Assembly: GCA_027186245.1 (NCBI GenBank) | Contig: CP114489.1 | Location: 9,059,501 to 9,123,500, forward strand | Length of the DNA stretch: 64,000 nt | Origin: Coriaria nepalensis | Lineage: Eukaryota; Streptophyta; Magnoliopsida; Cucurbitales; Coriariaceae | Direction: 5' to 3' | Shown here: positions 11,794 through 24,026 of the stretch, piece by piece | How the letters are laid out: every line of letters starts with the position of its first letter | How positions within the stretch are numbered: position 1 is the first letter of the stretch | The notes under the pieces: generated by a model | What the model was told of the DNA's origin: nothing | What the model saw: only the letters and a program-made list of their open reading frames with translations | Databases searched by the model: none | Program-made: the position numbers and the translations under genes

Positions 11794-12480
11794 AATCATT
11801 ACCACAAACCAGAAGCATATATATTAAGAAGATGGATGAGGAAGGCAAAGGAAGGGTTTACGGAGTCTTATCATCATCATAGGAAGATCCACATATTGAA
11901 ACTACTGCAACTCAAATAAGACTTATCAATATGTTCACATTGATATTAGAAAGGCTCGGGGTGGATCCGCAAACATGGCTTAACATCATAGACGTCCACA
12001 AAATCCTATTAGATTAATTAACCCAAGTCAACCTTACTAATAATGTAGAGCAAGCTACGTATACTTATGAGACATAGAATGATCCTCTTCCTCCTCTAGA
12101 ATTTGTTACAACATGCTTTAAAAGGAGAGATGCAAAACAATAGGGAAACAAACGAATGAAGAGTGTCCTCGAACTACAAAACTTTCATGTGGTGGATGGA
12201 AGGTCGGTCATGGTTTTGTCATCCTAGTAAATCAAATGCTCTTCTTCCTAACTAGTCGCTTGGGAACTATACTTACAGGATGACTAAGAGGTACCTTCAA
12301 TATTATATATATATATATATATTTAACATCTTCATTAATTATCAATTTATAACTTTTATAACTTTTACATTCTTTATTTGTAGTTTTATATTTTATCACA
12401 GTGGTGTTAATGCCAAAAATATGTATTTTTGTCATTGGAAGATTTGTTGATAGGAAATCTTACTGAGTAATTGTGAAATA
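11794..12480. other. relic DNA after the FAR1-type pseudogene
   Basis: No intact frame is present. Short in-frame pieces up to about 12220 are compatible with a decayed C-terminal tail of the FAR1-type copy, but I cannot match them to a domain. A (TA)n microsatellite lies at about 12304-12322. Confidence 0.35.
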
Positions 12481-13430
12481 AGTTAAAAAGTCAAAAAATT
12501 TGAATTTTGGCACCCGAATGAGGTGAACTAAGCAACTTACTGAACAACCAAAGACCGGCCTAACAGGCAACCAAGAATGCTGGTAGCCGCCCAGACCACA
12601 TGTAGCCAACCCAAACTGGCAACCGACTCCCGCCGCCTATAAATATGGGCGATCGCCTTTGTACGCTTGGTGATTTGATTTTGGCGTATCCAAGATATAT
12701 TCCAAGAATATTCTTTGCTATTTGATCCTTTTTTAGGTTTTTTCGAAGGTATTTCTACAAAAAAGGAGGAGACTTTTGTAAAGTCAAGAGATTAATCCAT
12801 AAAAGTCAAGAATTGACTTGTAGATTATGAAAGGAATTTGACCAATTCAATAGGGATTTTTAGCAATTTCAAGGATCAACCTACAAAAAAAACAGTTCAG
12901 GTTGACTAATTCAAGGGATTGATTATCAAAAAGATGATTTTTTGATGACTAAACTATAAAATCCAAATCAAAGAGACTTTTTGAATCCTTCCACTGCCTT
13001 GCTGCCCAAGTCACTCACCACCTAATAAATAACATCTTCTGCCAAGTGAAAAAGACACAAGACAAAAAAAAAAAAAAAAAAAAAAACAAACAAACAAACA
13101 AACACCAACACCCAATCCACCACCATCCACCCCAAATGTGCTTTTTCTCTTCCGAGACTTCTCACCCTGAAGACTCTTCCAAGGCTAGGACCTTGAAGAA
13201 ATCCCTATCAAAATTATAGTTAGAGTTGCAAGCATTCTATCTATTGAACTCGAGTGATGACACTCACTCCAAGCCTAAAATTTAGCTTGGCTTTACAATC
13301 ACATTATTTTATCGCTCAATAAGTCTTAGTATCGAAGATTAGTGCAATATGTTGAGCATTATGTATTGTTGCTTTTGTTTTGTAATTCAATCAGATTTTT
13401 TCCATTACAGTATAATATCGTTATTATTTC
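12481..13430 (+). other. promoter-like unit with TATA box and leader, origin unknown
   Basis: The sequence GCCTATAAATATGGGCG at about 12636-12652 is a good plant TATA box. About 460 bp of leader-like sequence follows, then an A-run with repeated CAAA (13064-13103), then a short frame starting at 13137 (MCFFSSETSHPEDSSKA, 27 residues). T-rich, poly(A)-signal-like sequence lies near 13370-13400. The arrangement resembles an LTR or pararetroviral regulatory region, but no retroelement protein is found nearby and no end repeats were recognised. Confidence 0.3.
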
Positions 13431-14431
13431 AATATAATATCTCTTTTCATTTATGTAATTTATTTTAATGTCCTTTATTTTAATGTCTTTTCATTTAAAT
13501 ATATTTTAATTGTCATTTCTTATTTTAATACATATTTTATCTTACTTATTTTTCCTTTAATATATATGCAATTCATATTTCTATATTTTATTTCATCTTT
13601 TAATATTTTTATAATTTATATTATCGTAATTAAAATTTTTATATTTTTAAAATATCATTATAAATGTATTGATGATAAAAATGATGGTAAAATTTAACTC
13701 TGCTTTCTGCATGTCTACAAAATTTGTCAATCAACAAGTGGTTCGTGAACAACGAATATCCCTACTCATATGGTAGACATTATAAGCATATGAATACTTA
13801 CAATACATACTACTCCATTTAAATAACATAAAAATTCTCAATTTAAATAATATGATAATCAAGACGATATATCTATTTTAAGTCAATATTTTTTTTTTAA
13901 CTCCCCAAAGTTGACTATTTTCTTTTACATGTAGTACGTAAGGTACGAACGCACTGAATCTGCTCCCTTTGGATGTTACCACTTGGCCAGATTTTTCCTT
14001 TTCTTTTTTCTAGCACCCAAAAAAAAAAAAAAAAAAAAGACGTTGAAAGAGAGAAGTTGTAGAGCCTGTGGAGGAAAAATGGGAAATACGCGTTTGAGCT
14101 TTAAACGCTGGCTGGCTACTGCAGCAAGCCCGCAAGCTGATACGGTGCGTTTTTGTGTTTCAGGAAGGAATATTATTATTTAAAAAAAAAAAGAAAAAAA
14201 GAAGGGAATTAGCCTCTTAATGATATGTATAATTCCATCCATCTAATTAATAGTGGGATAACAAAATTTTAATCAACTAAGTAAAAATATTCAATCAACC
14301 TATAACATTAATTTATATAATAATTAAATTATTTTTCCTCTTTGTCCAAATCACTTTCAACTCAAAAATTCTTATTAGAGATCAAATTGGAGATGAAACC
14401 TTCTAGATGTATGTACATCATATACATACAT
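13431..14431. other. AT-rich intergenic DNA
   Basis: No gene is supported. The stretch is AT-rich with A-runs at 14019-14039 and 14181-14200. The 66-codon frame across 13983-14183 contains an A-run-encoded lysine tract and matches nothing known. Confidence 0.45.
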
Positions 14432-15098
14432 TAATTCATTTTTAATTTTAAGTATAGTCCAATTTTGACAAATTCGTCTTTGTATAATATCGGTCAACTT
14501 TTTAGTTTTTATATAGTTTAAATGAAATATTTTAATTCTTATGAATGAAATTCAAACCGTTTATATGTCACGTTATTAAAAAGAATTATTCATTATTCAT
14601 TTGGGAGGTCTTGTCTAATACTATTTTTTTTGCCATGTTCAAGAACAAACCGAATCAATACGAGGAAGAACGAAATTGATCGAATCAGATTTCTCACGAA
14701 TACTCGATTCAATTTGGATATCATGCAAAAAAAAAAATTGAATTAAAACGAGCAAATTTTCTCACAAAAAAAGTTGAATTGTTTTCCGAAAAACTAGACC
14801 ACGTTTCGTCCCTCCTAATTTTTTTTTTTCCTTTTTTCCCGAAAAAAAAAAGAAAATTTATATTAAAAATGAAAATAATAAATGAAAATGGAAGAAAAAG
14901 AGAAATAATGAAATATTAAGAATACAATAATTAATGATATGACACGTTCATACAACATAATACATCATCACCTCTGGTTTGAAAATCATTAAAATGATCA
15001 AAAAATCTCGTTTAAACTATATAAAAACTAAAATATTGGCTCAAAACTAGACAAAATTATAAAAATTACAACTCTATATAAACTAAAAAGTAAATTAA
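14432..15098. repeat. foldback element with long imperfect inverted arms
   Basis: The left arm from 14432 (TAATTCATTTTTAATTTTAA) pairs with the inverted right arm ending at about 15098. It continues through a strong block, TTTTTATATAGTTTAAA at about 14505-14521, whose complement lies at about 15013-15030, and on to TTCAAACC near 14551 against GGTTTGAAA near 14978. The arms are roughly 150 bp around a central stretch with A/T runs. No coding frame is present. It may be a non-autonomous DNA transposon. No clear target duplication was identified. Confidence 0.6.
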
Positions 15099-15804
15099 TC
15101 TTATAATATATAAAGTAGAGGGTTACTCAGATGGTACGGTTAGGTTTCAACTAAGGAAAAGGAAAAGTAAAAGCAAGAAAAAAGGTGAAGTTATATCTAG
15201 ATACTGATGCATAGGTTACTCCACATTCTCCATGTAAACACTTAATAACATTGAGCCATGTAGAACTTACTCCACAGGTAACTTCATGTTGGAACCACCT
15301 AAACATAAATTTATCACGGCTCCAGTTTCAGCTACTTTTACCAACGTTTATTCCTCAACAAAATTCATTTTTTAGCATATAAGAAGTCCTATAAACTTCT
15401 AGCCAAAATCTACAAATCTTATTATTTAACAAACAATCACAGTTCTAACAATGATTTGCAGAGTAAAATAAAGATTAGCTACAAATGACGATACCATGCT
15501 TCCCATCACATTTGAACAGTTTATCAACATTTTCTGGTATAACTAGACAGTCCCCATGGAATCTTCAAATTCAATATCTCTCGGGAGAGAGCCACTGGGT
15601 AGTCCTGGACTAAGTTTGGTCCACCAATCTGCTAACATGATTGTCCAGTGGCACACTTTTATTGCTGGACTAAGTTTACCGCCCAAGTGCATCTCCTCTT
15701 GGGAAGAAGATAGACATTAATTTCAAGTTTCAACAAAACAGATGAGAACAACAAAGATAATTCAACCAAAAATGACATCGATTAAAGCTAATCGAGGTAT
15801 TACC

Positions 15805-15981
15805 CTACTTCGACACCAACAAACAAGGATTCACTAAGCTAATCGGATAGGAAGCATGAGCAGAGATCCCAGACGAGTGGTCTTTGCGAGCATGAGCCAA
15901 GAAATGATACCTTTTCTTCCTCGACGACGGCGACCATGTATCCACTGCAAACGGAATGCCTTTCGGCATTTCTAGCGGCAT
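15805..15981 (-). pseudogene. lone first exon of an SNM1/DCLRE1-type DNA-repair nuclease
   Basis: The minus-strand frame from ATG at 15981 to TAG at 15805 gives 58 residues. It begins MPLEMPKGIPFAVDTW and includes KKRYHFLAHARKDHSSGIS and HASYPI. Plant DNA-crosslink-repair metallo-beta-lactamase (SNM1/DCLRE1-like) proteins start in the same way and carry HxHxDH at this place. Here the motif is HARKDH, so the second metal-binding histidine is arginine. After SYPI the frame leaves the family and stops. The next exon, which should carry the beta-CASP/lactamase core, was not found down to 15100. A promoter and leader may survive upstream (16000-16190). It is most likely a truncated gene copy; a functional split gene is unlikely. 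Confidence 0.65.
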
Positions 15982-16201
15982 CTTCGAATTCCTACAACAG
16001 AATTCGGAATCGGAGATGAAAATCGAGATTGAACTGAAATCGAAAAGAAGGGGAGAAGAACAAATTTATATACGAAGGTTTTTTTTTATTTTTATTTTTT
16101 TTTCTCTCAGGCTTGTCACGGAAAGAAAAAGGGACGGAAAATTTTTTTGCGTAAAAAGTGTTTTGCCCCATTTTATACCCTGCTCTTTCTTAATTGATTA
16201 A

Positions 16202-16898
16202 TCTAATAATTAATTAATTAATTAATTAATTATACCGAATAAGAAGTAACTTTTAAATATGACTGGAATTTGAGATTGAGAACACAATTGTGAAGCGACG
16301 AATGAGAATAAAAATAAAAATAATAAATAATAAATAAATATGGAAATTGATAGTTTTTGTTTGATTGAATCAAAAAATGAGTAATTATATTCGTATTTTA
16401 TCTAATTTATTTTACTGATTAATTAATGATATTTTTAAAAATCAATTAAAGAACTTAAAAGGATCAATTCAGTAAGGAATATTTCATTTTTTACTTGGAT
16501 TATTTACGGAATCAAAATAATTTTTTACGATAAAAAATAAGATTAAGAAAAATATAATTTCATTCTCTCGTTCTTATCCAAAAAATCGAACCAAACATAA
16601 GACAAAATTCTCTCTAATAAATCAAAAATTTGAAAACTTTGAATTTGAATATTATTAAAGCCACATTTCATTTACAATTACTCAGAAAGTTATATTGATG
16701 ATACAACAACAACATCCGCAAGAAATCCTTCATCTCTCCCATCCATACAAAGTTTTCTCCAACCTCTTCACCTTTTTATCGTCATGCATAAACAATACTA
16801 ATATACCTCTTTCTAATGCCTCCATTTCTTCTTTGGGAAGATGAAGAATAACTTCTTTTATAACTTTACACTTCTTTTTTACATTATCTACATTTCTC
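16202..16898. other. intergenic DNA after the MAPKKK gene
   Basis: AT-rich sequence with (TTAA)n around 16210-16232. Its high-coordinate part probably includes the 3' untranslated region of the minus-strand kinase gene ending at 16899. No further gene is seen. Confidence 0.45.
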
Positions 16899-19800
16899 TC
16901 AAATGAGTCTTCCTCTGGGGGACCCACTGGGTGTTTGGACTTTTAATACAGATGACTCAATCCAAGGGTCGAGATCGAATGTCGCCATGTTAGGTCTCGT
17001 CATATACGATGAGAAGTCATTTAAATTGTACCTACTTTCCCCTGTCAATGTATAAGAATGAGAGACAAAACAGTTGTTGTATGTGGGTCCGCGATTCCTT
17101 AAGGGGCTCGAACATGGAGATACATGCAGAGACGTGATTGTTCTTATGTTTTCTCTGTACCAAAAAGGAGATGAATGAATTTGATATTATAAATGAGAAC
17201 TGGGAAGACTACATGTGTGAAAGAGAAAATGGAAGGGAAGGGTGTAAATGTATTATACCTTGAGCTTATGAATGCTCGGGAAGTCATGCCTAGCGGACTT
17301 GTCGAGCATTCTCTATCACATGTACTTGTACTTTTTCTGTTGGGGCGATGATCTAACATTTGCTGCACAGAAAAGAAGTTGATTAAGATTTCTTGCTAAG
17401 CAATACCTGAGTTGAGTGCATCTATTTCAACATTTGTATACACAATAGTTTGGATAAAGTCATTTTAGTTAGACTTTGAGGAGAAACTATCTCCTACTTC
17501 TGAGTATATAACACCAAGGTAAGAAGAGATGGTGGATCCCACCAATGGTAGAGGAGATGTGGGTGATATACCCTGCTTTTTCACGTGATAGCCTTATCCA
17601 GCTCTCTCACATTGGTGATATACATTTTCTCAACTGTGATGTAAAATGAATTTGCATTCAGATTAATGTTAAGAGAAAGGAAACTTAAATTTTGTCCAAA
17701 ACTGAATTTCAGACCCAAACACGAGTCTCAAATGCTTAGGGTTTGTTTGGATCCAATTGCAGTTATGGGTAAACTGTTTATTTTGTTTGATCATGTGGAC
17801 TCAAAATTAAAAATTTGTGGGTCCAAACAGAGTTTTAGACCCGAGATGAGGCTTACAGACAGTGACCCAAATGCATGACCAAATGCACCTATAAACCAGT
17901 TCACAAAATTCCTGAACTTTATACACATTCATCATATCATATGGGTCCTGATTACAGAAATTTTTCAAAGCAATCAATCAAAGCAGGAATAAAAGAAAAT
18001 GTCTTACCGGAGTTTGGCTTCCATCAAGCGAGTGGAAAAAGGCATCCATTGAGAAATTAAGAGGACTTAGATTAGCAACTCTATTTGGCGATTGATCTCG
18101 CAGAAAAGGGTGGTCTAACAGTTGTGACGCGGTGGGCCGGGCCTCCACGTTCCGCTGCAAGCAGAGTTTCACAAAACTTTTTGCATCATTAGATAGATGA
18201 TTCGGAATTTCGGGAATCTCTTTGCTGTTTCCAATCTTGAATATAGCAGCTACCTGTTAAATCCCGCCCAAAAAAATTATTTTTACTACTTCAAGAAAAG
18301 AGGTATTATTTGATTATTGAAGTTTATCTCACCCCTTCATATTTGCACCAAGGCGGTTTTGAAGTTGCCATTTCGAGAACCGTGCAACCCAAGCTCCATA
18401 TATCTACTGCAAGACTGTATCCATTTGCATTCATAACAACCTGAAATTTTTAATGTATTGAAAAGAATGGATATTGAGCATTAGGATTAATTAAAGAAAA
18501 ACATCAATTGCTCTGAAAAGAAGAGGGATGAGTGAGAGTGGACTTACCTCAGGTGCCATCCAGTAAGGACTTCCTTTGAAAGAAAGCATTGATGAACAAT
18601 TAGTTATCTGATTCAGAAAATAGAGAAAAATAAGTCTCTGTTTCTTCTGTGAAATAATTAGCCACTTCCATTATAAACCTAAATATGAGATGTATGTGCA
18701 TTGTAAGTAATTGTAGATATTCTTGGTTGCATGTAAGTAATATAATATGTAAATAACAATCAATTCACCTTTTACTTCTCTTAACCCCATTACACTTAAT
18801 GAAAAAAAAAATAACAAATATTTATTTATTATAGTTTTAATATAGACATTTATAATGTCCATACACAGAGATGATGTATACATGTCTAGCCATGCCAAAA
18901 TCCGCCAACTTGATCTCCCCGTTCGGATCGACTAATATGTTTGCCCCCTTGATGTCCCTGCAAGAAAAAAATTAATAAATTAATAAATTAAACATATTGA
19001 CGTTTGGTCAAAATATTCTATAAAAAAGGGGAACAAAGAAATTTTCAGTCCATATTAATGTATGTACAGTATAAATCAGCCATAACACCAGAATACCTGT
19101 GCACTGTATTTCTTCCATGTAGATAGGCAAGCCCAGAAACAATCTTTCGGGTGTAATTTTGTATAACAGGCTCCTTAAGAGGCCCATATTCTTGAACTAA
19201 TTTGTGGATCGAGCCACCTGAGATGTATTCTAAATAGACTGAGAGTGCTTCATCACCCTAAGTACATGGAAAAGAACAATTATAATAAAAATTCAGTTAC
19301 AGAATTCAGACTCGATCACATTATTAGTCGCCCATATAGGAGTATATTAGATCTTACCATTTCACTGCCATAGTATTGAACAATATTTGGATGTGAAAGC
19401 TGACTAAGCAAATTTATCTCCTGTTTACACGAAGAAATTATGTTACAGTTCACTTTTTAAAAGGGTGCATTTAGTCTAATGCTTGAAGCTCTAGTTTGGG
19501 CTTACAAGACTCCTATTTCCAAGAAAATTTGATAATATTAATTACCTGGTTCAATTGGTTCAGTTGCCGAAGACATTCTTTTGATGGGTTATCATCACTT
19601 ACAACCTGTATTTCTTTTATCGCACACATTTGCCCACTTATACTGTAAATAAGTTGCAAAAGAATAATTTAGAAAAGAAGTAATGAAAAAATATTTATAT
19701 ATATAAGTATAATGAAGGAAGGGGTTTACCTATTGAATCCAAGGTAAACATGTCCGAAAGTGCCCCTTCCTAAAAGCTTTCCTTTCTTCCATTTTGACTG

Positions 19801-20975
19801 AGTATGAAAGTTTTCACCAGCTGGGATCGACTTTACATTAATCAGGGGAGAATTAGGGCTAGTAGGAGAACCTGGAGGAAGAGGAAGCTTATGACATTGA
19901 CTCTTTCCATCTGGTGAATCTAAGCTAAAGCCACACAACCGTTGATGAAGTGGCAATGTCGGGCTTGTGGGCCCCCCTCTCGATCCAGGACCCGGACTCC
20001 TTGACCTCATATCTATCTTCACATTACCAAGTTCTCTATCAAGACATGAATTTATAGTTAGACGATGAAATCTCAAATTAATGCACTATAATCATGCATT
20101 CTTACCATTTCGAATTTATGAATCTTTCTACTTTTTTTTGCAACGATATTATTAATTAATTTAATTTTCTTGAGATCAGTTCAATATTTGAAATGGTACT
20201 CTACAAACTTATCCACTATTTACTAAATTTCAAAGTCTAAATATTTGAACCCCATCAGGTTTAGTGTTTGAAACTCCATTTTGGGTCTAAAATTCAATCT
20301 GAACCCACTTAATTCTCAGTTAATTCACCAAGCTCAAAACATAATATTAATCTGCATCCAACCAATATAAAAAATAAAAAATAATAATAATAAATAAAAT
20401 CTTTTTTTATTTTCCAATTCGGCAGTGCACTTCTGATATTCTCATTTGACTGCAGTGTTAAGATTACTTATAAGCTTAGCACACCCAAGAATCTCCCTTC
20501 ACTCACAATCTAACTATACAATAGTGTTTGCGCAAATTCCAATTGCCTAAACTACAGTTTCAAACGCTAATTAAAAATGAACAAATTACTTGAATTCAAA
20601 ATCCCAGAAACAAAAATCAAACCTGAAATTACCATACTTTCCCTGATCCGGAACGGCAACTGGATGATCATCCGACGACCCAGAAGAGCTAACACTTGAA
20701 ATCGAGCCCGACCCGGAGACCCCAATATCAATCGCAAAGGTCAGCGGTAAGGCTGGACGGGGGAGAGGGTGCCCTCTCCGTTCGCCACTATCAGAATCGA
20801 AGCCCGAGAAGCCAGAAAACCCTCCCGGAACCGACCCGGAAGACGACGGATTGTTGTTGGAAGTCGGTGAATTGCGAGATGGAGTCGCGGGAGACAAGAC
20901 CACGTCAAAGCTCTTGGGCTTGTTATTGTCGTTAGGTATCTTCTTGCTCGGCTTTTTACCCCACCAACCAGGCAT
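16899..20975 (-). CDS. MAPKKK3: MAP kinase kinase kinase, MAPKKK3-like (11 exons)
   Basis: Serine/threonine kinase of the plant MEKK class (YODA/MAPKKK3/MAPKKK5 group), at the top of MAPK cascades in immunity and development, acting on MAP2Ks such as MKK4/5. The exons are 20975-20623, 20035-19730, 19642-19546, 19420-19358, 19257-19097, 18957-18882, 18607-18548, 18440-18333, 18253-18008, 17362-17259 and 17154-16899. The join is 1830 nt and codes for 609 aa, equal to the family length. The N-terminal third is Ser/Pro-rich with FSGFDSDS and GHPLPRP. The kinase domain (about 201-459) has [11 protein letters not shown] (207-217), Lys229, HRDIK (326-330), DFG (346-348), SPYWMAPE (365-372) and HPFLR. 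The C-terminus ends [12 protein letters not shown]. The start is the ATG of MPGWW at 20975; the frame runs open further upstream only through a (CT)n leader. All catalytic residues are present. Confidence 0.95.
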
Positions 20976-21058
20976 TTCAGTGGCTGAAATCGATAACAAG
21001 GAATAGAGAGAGGGAAAGAGGAGTCTGTAAAGAGTAAGGGGGGGACTCAGAGAAGACT

Positions 21059-21060
<2 letters not shown>

Positions 21061-21096
<36 letters not shown>
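21061..21096. repeat. (GA)n microsatellite in the kinase gene leader
   Basis: An uninterrupted GA run of about 36 bp lies roughly 85 bp upstream of the MAPKKK3-like start codon; it is (CT)n on the coding strand. Long CT tracts are common in plant 5' leaders. It also makes an artificial SLSLSL reading frame that should not be read as protein. Confidence 0.9.
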
Positions 21097-21099
<3 letters not shown>

Positions 21100-21376
21100 G
21101 TGTGGAAATGGAGGAAGAGAAATTGAAGGAAATGAAGAAGAGTGAAGAGAGAGAGCGAGAGAGGCGTGGAGAGGGACAATATTTGCCGGAAATTCAGATA
21201 TTTCTTTTGGTATATTAGACTGAATTATTATAAGAAATATAATAAGTTTAATTAACTTTTAGTTTTTATAAAATTATTTATGCGTAGGTTTTTCATTTTT
21301 AATTAACTTTTTTGTTTCGGCTTAGGTTAAATAAATTTTTTTAATCTCGGCTAATGAAATTTTGATCATCGATATT

Positions 21377-22038
21377 TAGAGCTAGTAAAATGGGCTGGCA
21401 CGGATTGATCTGTATTCATACCTAAAAATAAGGGTATGATATGATATGGACATAATAATAAGCATAAACGTGTTGTGTCGGCTCGTGAGATTGTGTCGGC
21501 CTATAAGCCTATTTCGGCCTGTGGGCCCATTTCGGTCCATATGCCTATTTTGGTATGTAGGTTTATTTCGACCCGTGAGCTAGAAAGTTTATCTTTAAAA
21601 AAAATTAATTTTAAATAAAAAAAAGTTTTAAAGTGATTAGTAAAATATTAATAATGTAATATATATTTTATATATTATTAATAGTTATTAATAATTATTA
21701 TTTAGTAAATTACTATTAATAATTAAAATTATAAAAACTGTAATAAATATTATTTAGCTAAATAAGATCTTACATTAGTCGAAGGATTTTTAACATACAA
21801 AATAATTTCTGGAGAAAAAACCTCTAAGATTATGAGGTATTTTTGAGCCCGTGCCTCAAACAGAACCAAAAGAGTCGTATTGTGCTCCAAGTCGGCACTG
21901 AAAATCTATGTCGTGCCATGTCGACCCACGTGCTCGCATAGTTAGGCACGACACAGCTCGGCACTCGTGTCGTGCCCGTGCTTTTGTCATGTTGTGATGT
22001 GCGGACTCGTGCCGGCATGACCCATTTTACCACCTCTA
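21377..22038. mobile_element. non-autonomous hAT element with target duplication
   Basis: The left terminus TAGAGCTAGTAAAATGGGC (21377) is matched by the inverted right terminus TAGAGGTGGTAAAATGGGT (ending 22038), 16 of 19 positions. The flanks are TCGATATT (21369-21376) and CCGATATT (22039-22046), 7 of 8 bases identical, the 8-bp duplication expected for hAT. GC-rich subterminal repeats of the type CGGC(C/T)xxTG lie inside both ends. No transposase is encoded; the 67-codon minus frame at the right end is a by-product. A decayed hAT transposase lies 0.4 kb to the right, but there is no proof that it belongs to this element. Confidence 0.85.
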
Positions 22039-22429
22039 CCGATATTAAAATAATATACTAATATATATGTCATGTTATTAAAGGAAAAACATTTATTATT
22101 TTCACTTTTCTTTTTTACTAATTTCTAACTTTTTTTTAAATTCAAATTTTCCTTTTTCTTTGAAAAAATGTAAAATATTATGATTAAAAAAATGAAATCT
22201 TATTCAAAAATTATAATTAAAAAATTAAATAGAATTAGTTCAATTTTTGTGTGAGAAACCTTTTTTTTTAATGAAAATTTTAATATAATAATAATAATAA
22301 TAAATATGATCCGCTTTTTCAAGAAAAAATAGATTCAAACAATCGGATTCTTCCTCGCGAAAAACTAGATCTCGTTCATCTTCTTCTACATGAATACAAA
22401 AAATCTTCATAACTAGAGCCTCGAGCTTT

Positions 22430-23830
22430 CATGGTTGATTCGGCTTTATGAAGTCTTCCTATTTTCAATAATTCTCCCACCTATATTAAATGTTGATTCT
22501 GAAGAAACCATTGACAGGGGAATAATTAAGAAATCTCATGCAAGTCATACTAGTATAAGAAATTATATAGATTTTTTCTTCCACCAATCCAAATGGCATA
22601 TAGATTCTAAATCATTTGCACAAGAATCAAAAAATGAGAAATCGGTTTTGAGGTATTTCTGAAGTTCCATTCAAGCGAAATTGGAACTGGAATTGAAACT
22701 ACTAACAAAATTTCAACTATTCCTATTGGATTGAATCTCTTCTTCTTATGTCTGTTGCCGCAAGTAGTTGTACTTATTATCATAAAGACCATATACTTTA
22801 TATACCATGCTAGTAGTGTTAGTAATAGCGGAAGAATAATCAATATTTATATGCTACCTCATAAAGGTAAGAGTATTTGTTAAACTTGTAACTTAACCCT
22901 ATGATCTAATATAAAAGTAAAAGTATATAAAAGATGAATTTCCTTCCAATATTTTTAAAATTTGAAATCATGTTCTGAACAATAGTCCTAAACACTTTAT
23001 CATTTTTATAGATCTTAAATAGACTAGTCATTTCAACAATTGAATACAAAACAATAGAAGAAGTAGGATAATAAACATTTGAAAGTCAAATTATATAATC
23101 ATAAAATATTTCTAAAAAATATGTAAATTTTTCAAGTATATATATCTCAATCAGAAATACTTAACAGAATAGGAGGATCACAAAAATTTTAAAAAAAACT
23201 AATTATTTCTTTATGTGGGAGGGTTTTTTCAATATCAAATATGTGAAATTCCATTTTACCAGCATATTAGTTCCAAACTTTTGAGACTTCACATTGAATG
23301 CTTTATAATATCTTTTAAACTTAGTTAACTTAGAATTAGAACTACTATATAAGATAATACCAATCGAATTTTATCAACATAACATTTTACATGTTGTTCT
23401 TTCATACCTAATTTTATAAATGAAGTTTGATGTGACAACCTTGATGTAAGAAAACTCCACCATTATACTGGTTAAGCGGTGATTCAAATAAAAAGATGAC
23501 TTTTGTGTTTACCGCAACATTATCCAAAGTTATAAATATTATATGGCTTTTGATATCAAACTTACAAAAAACTCTCATTATTAAATCACATATATTTTCA
23601 CCAGTATATGTTTTATTTATAACTTAAATAGTATTAATTTTTTATTTAAGGTTTATTATAAATTTAAGTAATGAATATCAACACATAAATAATATTTTTT
23701 AGAACATGCACTTCAAAAATAAGAAGTTAAGGAAAAAATAAGATTTAAATCACTAAATTCTATTTTTAATTCATCAATTTGTTTAAAAAAAATATAAAGT
23801 ATGTCATATCTAATAATATTTATACTTATG
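22430..23830 (-). pseudogene. decayed hAT transposase, 5'-truncated copy
   Basis: Read on the minus strand, the sequence from about 23830 to 22430 is a close relative of the plus-strand hAT transposase at 52.8-54.7 kb. Shared runs include TGTGTTGATATTCATTACTT, AAGTTTGATATCAAAA and TATAATATTTATAA. The end encodes SMVSSESTFNIGGRIIENRK, the hAT C-terminal dimerisation motif (SSEStFs..gR.i). The frame is broken by many stops and the BED zinc-finger start is absent. Plus-strand frames here, such as 22435-22662, are antisense shadows. Confidence 0.75.
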
Positions 23831-24026
23831 CTCTTATATTGTATGTTATATGCTTTTCTGATGTATATATATATATATGTATATATGTGTATATGAAAGC
23901 AAAAATCCTAAAGCAAACAGCCAACAATTTATTATTTATTCCATTAACAAAAACCCTAGTTAAAACTCAGGTGAACAGCCCTAGAACAAATTAATTAAAT
24001 TAAATTTCATTAAAAGAAAAAAAAAA

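Noticed and set aside
15956..16201. 81-codon plus-strand frame
   Set aside because: It overlaps the SNM1-like exon on the other strand and runs into a T-rich leader. It has no protein features of its own.
20976..21179. Long N-terminal extension of the kinase rich in SLSLSL
   Set aside because: The extension is the reading of a (CT)n leader microsatellite. The family start MPGWWGKK begins at 20975.
22435..22662. 75-codon plus-strand frame
   Set aside because: It is the antisense of the hAT dimerisation domain that reads on the minus strand.
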